From contig CALCPB010000409.1 in assembly GCA_937897665.1 (NCBI GenBank), forward strand, positions 1 through 11,393: a stretch of DNA of 11,393 nucleotides, read 5' to 3'. This document shows, piece by piece, positions 6,305 to 11,393 of the stretch (position 1 is the stretch's first letter; the number at the start of each line of letters is the position of its first letter). This DNA is from an uncultured Halomicronema sp. (GTDB lineage: Bacteria > Cyanobacteriota > Cyanobacteriia > Phormidesmidales > Phormidesmidaceae). Below the pieces are notes generated by a model. That model was not told the origin of the DNA and did no database searches. It was given only the letters and a program-made list of their open reading frames with translations. The position numbers and the translations under genes are program-made.

Positions 6305-6642
6305 AGATGAGTAGATGCAACGGCTGCCTAAGTGATAGGCTGCAATCCAACGATTGCCGCTGTCAGGGAGGAATGCAGTGAGCCCACGCTTCCTGGCGGC
6401 TAGACCACAGGCTCCTTCCTGTAGCAGCGTCCTGCGGTACAGAACGATCAAGCCAAAGTCTGGTATTGAAAGGTCTTAAGCCAATCCAACCGGCACGCCC
6501 CGGCAGCGACACGCAGTATTCTAAGGGGCATACCAGTCAAACAGAGTCCGGCTGGGGGCTCTGACTGGGCGCTTTGCCGTAGAAACAGATTGCGGGGCAG
6601 GCAAATAGCGGCGCACATCAACTATATGGGAGCGATCCAAAG
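6305..6642 (+). other. 338-nt gap between sixA and gltA
   Basis: No gene is seen. Short inverted repeats occur at 6326-6340 (GCCTA/TAGGC, 5-nt loop) and 6407-6422 (ACAGG/CCTGT, 6-nt loop); neither has a T tract. A larger hairpin at 6533-6568 lies in the presumed gltA leader. A clear promoter could not be recognised. Confidence 0.5.
6533..6568 (+). promoter_or_regulatory. Hairpin in the presumed gltA leader
   Basis: CCAGTCA (6533-6539) pairs with TGACTGG (6562-6568) over 7 bp; above a 4-nt bulge, GAG and CC can pair with CTC and GG. It ends 74 nt before the gltA start. No T tract follows. A regulatory role is only a possibility. Confidence 0.35.
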
Positions 6643-7821
6643 ATGACAGTTTGTGACTACAAGCCCGGTCTGGAGGGAATTCCGGCAACCCAATCGGCGA
6701 TTAGCCACGTCGATGGCACACAGGGGATCTTAGAGTATCGCGGCATTCGGGTCGAAGAGTTGGCCCACCAGAGCACGTTTTTAGAATCAGCTTATCTGCT
6801 GATTTGGGGCGGGCTACCGACGAAACAAGCCCTGGAAGACTTTGAACACGAGATTCGCAATCATCGACGGTTGAAATATCGCATCCGTGACATGATGAAG
6901 TGCTTCCCGGAGGGCGGCCATCCGATGGATGCTCTGCAGGCCTGTGCAGCGGCCTTGGGGCTGTTCTACTCAAAACGAGCCTTAAACGATCCCCTCTATA
7001 TTCAAAAGGCTGTGGTGCGGCTGCTGGCCAAAATTCCCACCATGGTCGCGGCCTTTCAATTGATGCGGAAGGGCAACGACCCCGTACGCCCGCGTGATGA
7101 CTTGGATTATGCCGCCAATTTTTTGTACATGCTCAATGAGCAAGAGCCCGACCCGCTGGCCGCGCGCATTTTTGACATCTGTTTGACCCTGCATGCCGAA
7201 CACACCATCAATGCTTCGACCTTCTCCGCGATGGTGACGGCATCGACGCTGACGGACCCCTACGCGGTGATCGCCTCGGCCGTGGGCACGCTGGCGGGGC
7301 CGCTGCATGGTGGCGCCAACGAAGAAGTCATTGACATGCTGGAGATGCTCGGCAGCGTCGATAATGTACGCCCCTTTGTGGACGATTGTGTCAAACACAA
7401 GAAAAAGATTATGGGCTTTGGTCACCGCGTCTATAAGGTGAAAGATCCGCGCGCTAAGATTCTGCAAAAGTTAGCCGAACAGCTGTTTGAAAAATTTGGC
7501 GGTGATGAATATTACGACATTGCCTTAGAACTTGAGCAGGTCGTTACAGAGCGTTTAGGCGACAAAGGCGTTTATCCCAACGTCGATTTTTATTCGGGAC
7601 TGGTGTATCGGCGGTTGGGTATTCCTACCGATCTCTTTACACCGGTATTTGCGATCGCCCGCGTCGCTGGTTGGCTGGCGCACTGGAAAGAACAGATCAA
7701 AGAAAACCGCATCTTTCGACCCACCCAAATCTATACCGGCTCCCACGGCCAAAAGTATGTGCCTTTGGCTGAGCGCCCCCAAATTTGGGATCGATCGCTG
7801 GCCAACGGGCATGACCAGTGA
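6643..7821 (+). CDS. gltA: Citrate synthase
   Basis: This 392-aa enzyme condenses acetyl-CoA with oxaloacetate to citrate, the entry to the TCA reactions that in cyanobacteria feed 2-oxoglutarate for nitrogen assimilation. The catalytic triad is visible: His222 in GPLHGGANEEV, His261 in GFGHRVYKVKDPRA and Asp315 in YPNVDFYSGLVYRRLGIP. The C-terminal RIFRPTQIYTG is the usual end motif. The N-terminus (GLEGIPATQSAISHVDG, then ILEYRGI) lacks the extra N-terminal domain of the roughly 427-aa E. coli enzyme, so it resembles the shorter dimeric type; NADH control of the E. coli kind is therefore not expected. A methylcitrate synthase is the main alternative in this family, but no prp genes are nearby. 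GGGAG at 6628-6632, 10 nt before ATG, serves as ribosome binding site. It appears to be a single-gene unit closed by the terminator at 7893. Confidence 0.96.
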   Translation: MTVCDYKPGLEGIPATQSAISHVDGTQGILEYRGIRVEELAHQSTFLESAYLLIWGGLPTKQALEDFEHEIRNHRRLKYRIRDMMKCFPEGGHPMDALQACAAALGLFYSKRALNDPLYIQKAVVRLLAKIPTMVAAFQLMRKGNDPVRPRDDLDYAANFLYMLNEQEPDPLAARIFDICLTLHAEHTINASTFSAMVTASTLTDPYAVIASAVGTLAGPLHGGANEEVIDMLEMLGSVDNVRPFVDDCVKHKKKIMGFGHRVYKVKDPRAKILQKLAEQLFEKFGGDEYYDIALELEQVVTERLGDKGVYPNVDFYSGLVYRRLGIPTDLFTPVFAIARVAGWLAHWKEQIKENRIFRPTQIYTGSHGQKYVPLAERPQIWDRSLANGHDQ

Positions 7822-7892
7822 TGGGTTGTACCCCTCTTGTCACTGTGCGATTTAGCACCGATATTAAGGCAGTGACGATTTTCAGGAACTCT

Positions 7893-7921
7893 ATCCCTCC
7901 AATTTATTGGGGGGATTTTTT
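7893..7921 (+). terminator. Intrinsic terminator after gltA
   Basis: ATCCCTCCAA (7893-7902) and TTGGGGGGAT (7907-7916) form a 10-bp stem with one T-G wobble and a TTTA loop, followed directly by a run of six T (7916-7921). It lies about 70 nt after the gltA stop and is the clearest terminator in the window. Confidence 0.9.
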
Positions 7922-8267
7922 GTGGGCGATCGCCAGGGGCAGGGGCAGAGCCCATCGCGAAAACGGGTTTTGACCCGGGCAGCGAAAATCAGACGGCAAT
8001 CATTCCGCCAAAAGGTATAGTTCGACACCTTTGCAGCTGATCGAGATGCATACAGTAAACATGTTCCAAAGTTATTCAGGTGTTGGCCAGACCTCAACGC
8101 GGCCTCAGTTACCAACCGATCATGTCTGAGGCGTCGATACGGTACTCGCTGGCTGAGCGAGCTGGCAAAATAAGGATAAATTGGCTCCTGGCGAGCCTGT
8201 GAGCAGGGGCCCTGGTCGCTCTATCGAGCTGCTCTGGTAAGTTGGCAATGATCATCTGTGAAGCGTA
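7922..8267 (+). other. Leader region of the ABC importer genes, with several hairpins
   Basis: No gene is seen in these 346 nt. Perfect short hairpins occur at 7964-7977 (CGGGT/ACCCG, TTTG loop), 8011-8032 (AAAGGT/ACCTTT, 10-nt loop), 8102-8132 (GCCTCAG/CTGAGGC, 17-nt loop) and 8145-8161 (CTCGCT/AGCGAG, 5-nt loop). GGATAAAT near 8172 could be part of a -10 region, but no good -35 partner was found. The region must hold the promoter of the downstream genes. Confidence 0.5.
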
Positions 8268-9452
8268 ATGGTATTAGATGCTCGAGATATGATTCAGCCT
8301 GCAGCAGCAGCGTCTGAAAAGAATATTAAGGAAGTGCTGGCCCAGGGGGCCGCAGGCGTCTCGTTGCGCTCGGTGACCAAAAAATACGGCAGCTTCACCG
8401 CGGTCGAAAACCTCCTGCTAGACATTCCGGCGGGGTCTTATTGTTGTTTGTTAGGGCCGAGCGGCTGTGGCAAAACCACCACGTTGCGGATGATTGCCGG
8501 TCACGAGTCGATCTCCAGCGGCGATATTTATATTGGCGATCGCCGCGTGAATGCGCTGCCCCCGGCCAAACGCAACACGGCGATGATGTTTCAAAACTAC
8601 GCCCTGTTTCCCCACAAAACGGTGTGGCAAAACGTTGAGTTCGGGTTGCGGATGCGGCAGGTGCCCACCGCCGAACGTCGCGTTCGCGTGGGCGAAATCT
8701 TGGAACTGGTGGGATTAAGCCAAACGAGAGATCGCAAGCCGGATCAGCTCAGCGGCGGGCAGCAGCAGCGCATCGCCCTAGCCCGCGCCTTGGTCACCCG
8801 CCCTCAGGTATTGATGTTAGATGAGCCCCTCAGCGCCCTTGATGAAAACCTGCGAGTGCGGATGCGCAGCGAACTCCGCAATATTCAAAAGCAGTTTGGC
8901 CTCACCTTTATTCAGGTCACCCACCATGTGGAAGAAGCCTTCTCCCTCTCCTATCATATTGTCGTGATGGATCACGTGCATATCGACCAGGTCGCCACAC
9001 CCAGTGACCTATTTGCGAAACCCGCTTCAAAATTTGTGGCGAAATTTATTGGCGACAACAACATTTTTGAAGGCACCGTGCTTAACGCCGTCCCTGATAG
9101 CGATGGCCTCGACATGATTGAGTTAGCGGTGACAGGCCTCGGATCGATCTTTAGTCGGGGGCAGGCCACATCGGTGGGGCAAACTGCTGCCTGCTCAGTG
9201 CGCCCGGACCTGCTCACCATCGTGTCACCGGCGGACGGCACGCCTTCGCCCCAGGTGAATCACCTCACGGCCCGAGTCGTTGATGTCGAGCTGACCGGCT
9301 ACGTCACCCGCGTGGGGCTCCTGACCGAAGCTACTGGCCAAGAGCTGCTGTACAAAGTGCGCACAGCTGACTGGGCGGACGCCGGTATCAGCGAAGGTCA
9401 GACGGTTAACCTGCGCTGGTCGGCGCACGACTGCGTGTTTCTGGCAGATTGA
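8268..9452 (+). CDS. ABC importer ATP-binding protein, PotA-like (polyamine-type)
   Basis: This 394-aa cytosolic ATPase powers an importer whose binding protein and permease follow. Motifs in order: Walker A GPSGCGKTT (residues 63-71), Q-loop MMFQNYALFPH, signature LSGGQQQR (161-168), Walker B VLMLDEPLSALD with Asp185-Glu186, and switch His219 in VTHHVEEAF. A C-terminal TOBE-like regulatory region (about 250-394) follows IGDNNIFEG, as in PotA and other CUT1/MOI-type ATPases. The segment after the switch His reads HHVEEA where the family usually has HDQEEA, and the usual MxxGxI is MDHVHI; both are departures to note, although the catalytic residues are intact. An approximately 30-residue N-terminal extension precedes the domain; the ATG at 8289 is an alternative start. 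No strong Shine-Dalgarno is seen. Substrate specificity cannot be read from the ATPase; the polyamine label comes from overall similarity to PotA and from the neighbours. Confidence 0.92.
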   Translation: MVLDARDMIQPAAAASEKNIKEVLAQGAAGVSLRSVTKKYGSFTAVENLLLDIPAGSYCCLLGPSGCGKTTTLRMIAGHESISSGDIYIGDRRVNALPPAKRNTAMMFQNYALFPHKTVWQNVEFGLRMRQVPTAERRVRVGEILELVGLSQTRDRKPDQLSGGQQQRIALARALVTRPQVLMLDEPLSALDENLRVRMRSELRNIQKQFGLTFIQVTHHVEEAFSLSYHIVVMDHVHIDQVATPSDLFAKPASKFVAKFIGDNNIFEGTVLNAVPDSDGLDMIELAVTGLGSIFSRGQATSVGQTAACSVRPDLLTIVSPADGTPSPQVNHLTARVVDVELTGYVTRVGLLTEATGQELLYKVRTADWADAGISEGQTVNLRWSAHDCVFLAD

Positions 9453-9476
9453 TCGGACTGTGATTGGTCGGACTGT
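9453..9476 (+). repeat. Short direct repeat between ATPase and binding protein genes
   Basis: TCGGACTGT occurs at 9453-9461 and again at 9468-9476, a 15-nt period immediately after the ATPase stop. Function unknown; it may be a small local duplication. Confidence 0.5.
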
Positions 9477-9519
9477 TGACGAATCGCCTTAATCTGCCCT
9501 TAAATCGTCTCAATTCTGC

Positions 9520-9525
9520 AAGGAG
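9520..9525 (+). promoter_or_regulatory. Shine-Dalgarno of the binding-protein gene
   Basis: AAGGAG lies 7 nt before the ATG at 9533. It is the best ribosome binding site in the window and fixes this start over an upstream in-frame codon at 9464 that would add 23 residues ahead of the twin-arginine signal. Confidence 0.8.
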
Positions 9526-9532
9526 AGCTCTC

Positions 9533-10840
9533 ATGGCTAATGTTTCTCGTCGTTACGTGCTTCGAACTGGGCTGGCAGCGGGGGCGGCAGTGGCTGCTGC
9601 CCGCTGCGGCGGTGCTCCCGAAGGGACGCCAAACAATCCAGCGACCGGGCCCGAGGTCAATACCAACCAGATTAAAGATGTCACCCTGCGCCTGATTGGC
9701 ACCGGCGTCTCTCAGATCAACGAGATTCGCGATAAGGCTCAAGAAGACCTAGGCTTTAGCCTAGAAATGCGGGCCCTCAGCACCGAAGAAAACAATCAAA
9801 TTGCCATCACGCAGCCCGATCAGTACGACATCTTTGATGGGGAATATTTCAGCTTGCCGCTGGTGGTGCCCTCGGGCAACCTGCGACCCATCGAGATTGC
9901 TAAAGTCAGTGACTGGGACAAAATCGTCTCCTTTTTCACCAGTGGCAAATACGAGGGCATGCCCGTTGAAGCCTCTCAAGGGACAGCCCCCTATAAAGTG
10001 ATGTATCTGACCGGGCCAGATTCTACCGAGTTTTCCGAAACGCCTACCGACTTTGCCACGCTGATTCCTTTCCAGTACAACGCCGATACGCTGGGCTATC
10101 GGCCTGACTTGATCAACCGCCCGATCGAAACCTGGGGTGAGCTATTCAACGAAGAGTTTCGGGGCAAGACGTCGATTCTCGACATTCCCCAAATCGGCAT
10201 CATGGACGCCGCGATGGTGGCTGAGGCCCTGGGATTGATGACATTTGCCGATAAAGGCAACATGACCAAAGCCGAAATCGATCAGATTATTGGCATCCTC
10301 AAAGAGCAAAAGGCCGCCGGTCAGTTTCGCGCCTTTTGGAAGACTTTCGACGAGTCGGTCAATCTGATGGCTTCGGATGAGGTCGTTTTACAGTCCATGT
10401 GGTCACCGGCGGTGGCCGCCGTGCAATCGCAGGGCATTGAATGCATTTACGCGCCGCTAAAAGAGGGCTATCGCGGCTGGGGTGGTGGCGTCGGTCTGTC
10501 GAAGAACCTGGAAGGCATTCAGCTCGATGCCGCCTATGAGTATCTGAACTGGATGCTGGAAGGTTGGGTGGGGGCCTTTTTGGGTCGTCAGGGCTATTAC
10601 AGTGCGGCACCGGAGAATTCTAAGCAGTACATGTCAGAGGCAGAATGGGCCTACTGGTATGAGGGCCAACCGGCCTCTGAGGACATGGTGGATCCGTTTG
10701 GTAAGACGCTGGCCAAGTCAGGAAACGTTCGCGATGGCGGGGCCTTTAAGGAGCGCTTTGGCAACATTGTTTGCTGGAATTCCACTATGGCAGAGAACAC
10801 TTACCTCGTCCAAAAGTGGAATGAGTTCATTGCCTCCTAG
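9533..10840 (+). CDS. Extracellular solute-binding protein of the PotD type, Tat-type signal
   Basis: This 435-aa exported protein is expected to capture the solute for the importer. The start is set by AAGGAG at 9520-9525. The N-terminus MANVSRRYVLRTGLAAGAAV has a twin-arginine motif (SRRYVL) and a hydrophobic stretch, pointing to export in folded form by Tat. Cys25 follows in AAARCGG, but Arg at -1 does not fit a normal lipobox, so lipidation is doubtful and cleavage nearby is an alternative. The mature part shows PotD/PotF-like phrases: YDIFDGEYFSLP, LIPFQYNADTLGYRPDLI, ETWGELFNEEFRGKTSILD and GWGGGVGLSKN. It is longer than typical PotD (about 350 aa). The ligand may be a polyamine or another small organic or metal-chelate solute; sequence reading does not decide. 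It lies 80 nt after the ATPase gene and before a permease gene, in the order ATPase, binding protein, permease. Confidence 0.9.
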   Translation: MANVSRRYVLRTGLAAGAAVAAARCGGAPEGTPNNPATGPEVNTNQIKDVTLRLIGTGVSQINEIRDKAQEDLGFSLEMRALSTEENNQIAITQPDQYDIFDGEYFSLPLVVPSGNLRPIEIAKVSDWDKIVSFFTSGKYEGMPVEASQGTAPYKVMYLTGPDSTEFSETPTDFATLIPFQYNADTLGYRPDLINRPIETWGELFNEEFRGKTSILDIPQIGIMDAAMVAEALGLMTFADKGNMTKAEIDQIIGILKEQKAAGQFRAFWKTFDESVNLMASDEVVLQSMWSPAVAAVQSQGIECIYAPLKEGYRGWGGGVGLSKNLEGIQLDAAYEYLNWMLEGWVGAFLGRQGYYSAAPENSKQYMSEAEWAYWYEGQPASEDMVDPFGKTLAKSGNVRDGGAFKERFGNIVCWNSTMAENTYLVQKWNEFIAS

Positions 10841-10920
10841 TACTGCCTCCGTTCGGGTCGCTATCGATTGGCCGAAAGTTGCCAAAAGTCATGCTTGGTA
10901 ATGCTTCTCGGCCAGGCTTG

Positions 10921-10939
10921 GGCGGGTGACTTCACCGCC
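10921..10939 (+). repeat. Hairpin 1 in the binding protein-permease gap
   Basis: GGCGGGTG (10921-10928) pairs with CACCGCC (10933-10939) over 7 bp with one bulged G and an ACTT loop. It lies about 80 nt after the binding-protein stop. A TTTT follows 8 nt after the stem, too far for a standard terminator. Confidence 0.5.
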
Positions 10940-10996
10940 TACGGCACTTTTCCTGAAGCCAGGAGCGGTTGACCTGAAGTCTGCTGAGGATATTGA

Positions 10997-11023
10997 GGGG
11001 CGTTGCTTACCAATAGCGGCCCC
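10997..11023 (+). terminator. Possible weak attenuator in the binding protein-permease gap
   Basis: GGGGC (10997-11001) pairs with GCCCC (11019-11023), with GCT/AGC pairing possible inside, and GATTTTA follows directly. The stem is short and the T run only four, so partial termination or 3'-end protection of the binding-protein mRNA is more likely than full stop. The CCCC can also pair with GGGG at 11031-11034. Confidence 0.35.
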
Positions 11024-11088
11024 GATTTTAGGGGTTTGGCACGGCTGAACCCCACCGGTGATTTCGCTCGGTGCAAATTCTAGTGATC

Positions 11089-11104
11089 TTCTCCTGTCGG
11101 AGAA
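11089..11104 (+). promoter_or_regulatory. Hairpin covering the permease ribosome binding site
   Basis: TTCTCC (11089-11094), loop TGTC, GGAGAA (11099-11104): a perfect 6-bp stem. The right arm contains GGAG, the only Shine-Dalgarno-like sequence before the permease ATG at 11116, so the structure could limit permease translation. Confidence 0.5.
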
Positions 11105-11115
11105 ATTTGGCTTTT

Positions 11116-11393
11116 ATGTCTAAGACCTGGACAGTCTTCAAACCCTATCTGCTGGCCGCTCCTCAGGCGATCGCCCTGGCTATTTTTTTGGTCTTCCCGA
11201 TTGTGCTGATTGGGGTCGTGAGTTTTTGGGAGTTCAACGGCTATTCCATGACGCCAGCCTTTACGCTGGACAATTACATCGGCATTTTTACCTCTCGGGT
11301 CACCCTCCAGACCTATCTCAATACCTTTAAATTTGTCGTGCTGGTCTGGCTGGCGACGCTGTTGAATGCCTATCCGGTCGCCATTTTTCTGTC
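11116..11393 (+). CDS. ABC importer permease, PotB-like, truncated by window edge
   Basis: The first 92 codons are present and the frame runs off the right edge. The protein begins MSKTWTVFKPYLLAAPQAIA. A first membrane segment covers about residues 16-37 (AIALAIFLVFPIVLIGVVSF), then comes an external loop with FTLDNYIGIFTS, where permeases of this family usually read FTLDNY, and a second membrane segment starts near residue 71 (FVVLVWLATLLNAYPVAIFL). This is the normal opening of a PotB/PotC-type inner-membrane permease of the binding-protein-dependent class. A second permease gene would be expected just beyond the window. The coding-like GGAG at 11099-11102 is 13 nt from the ATG and lies in a hairpin. 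The 275-nt gap after the binding-protein gene is unusually long for an operon but is filled with hairpins, which fits lower expression of the membrane part. Confidence 0.88.
   Translation, partial: MSKTWTVFKPYLLAAPQAIALAIFLVFPIVLIGVVSFWEFNGYSMTPAFTLDNYIGIFTSRVTLQTYLNTFKFVVLVWLATLLNAYPVAIFL

Larger units (their letters stand above)
77..11174. repeat. HIP1 octamers (GCGATCGC), 13 perfect copies
   Basis: Copies start at 77, 510, 2096, 2919, 3576, 4663, 4739, 5361, 6189, 7651, 7926, 8536 and 11167. That is about one per 880 bp, far above chance for an 8-mer. They occur in coding and non-coding DNA. This palindrome is highly over-represented in many cyanobacterial genomes and is the main taxonomic clue here. 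Confidence 0.9.

Noticed and set aside
6128..6451. Minus-strand open frame running from sixA into the gap before gltA
   Set aside because: Most of it is opposite sixA coding sequence and the remainder shows no conserved features or ribosome binding site.
6982..7467. Minus-strand open frame of 161 codons inside gltA
   Set aside because: It lies wholly opposite the citrate synthase active-site region, matches no family I know, and has no sign of its own start signals.
1..11393. CRISPR array, tRNA, rRNA, phage or toxin-antitoxin genes
   Set aside because: No regularly spaced repeats, cloverleaf-like sequence, rRNA motifs or matching small gene pairs were seen on either strand.

Overview
The window looks like chromosomal DNA from a cyanobacterium. 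Thirteen perfect copies of the HIP1 octamer GCGATCGC lie in 11.4 kb, inside and between genes, and that density is a cyanobacterial hallmark. The gene content agrees: a cyanobacterial GldG/DUF4340 pair, a small DUF4327-like protein, a DHH phosphoesterase next to a SixA phosphatase, and a short citrate synthase. I cannot name the genus. There is no sign of phage, insertion sequence, CRISPR array, tRNA or rRNA.

Layout, left to right. (1) Positions 1-2602 (+) hold the end of an ABC-transporter cluster: a GldG-family membrane protein whose start lies outside the window, then a DUF4340 protein 3 nt downstream. The gldG-like frame is broken by one in-frame TAG at 329-331; the frame is the same on both sides and the protein sequence continues. 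Both proteins carry long acidic stretches without any Lys, Arg or His. (2) Positions 2694-3563 (+) hold purU, formyltetrahydrofolate deformylase. (3) Positions 3740-3973 (-) hold the DUF4327-like protein, which converges with purU and has its own terminator-like hairpin. (4) Positions 3974-4650 form a 677-nt divergent non-coding region rich in inverted repeats, several of which compete for the same arm. (5) Positions 4651-6304 (+) hold the DHH phosphoesterase and an overlapping sixA. (6) Positions 6643-7821 (+) hold gltA, followed by a textbook intrinsic terminator. (7) From 8268 to the right edge (+) runs a PotABCD-type ABC importer: ATPase, Tat-exported binding protein, and the first 92 codons of a permease. 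Hairpins punctuate the gap between the binding protein and the permease, and one of them covers the permease ribosome binding site.

The clusters are functionally separate: an uncharacterised GldG-type ABC system, one-carbon/purine supply (PurU releases formate from 10-formyl-THF), a DHH/SixA phosphoester-hydrolysing pair, entry to the TCA branch (citrate synthase), and uptake of a polyamine-like solute. The most notable points are the nonsense codon in an otherwise intact gldG-like gene and the mutually exclusive hairpins upstream of the DHH gene. I found no clearly new multi-gene system. All structural RNA statements come from reading complementarity by eye, without energy calculations.
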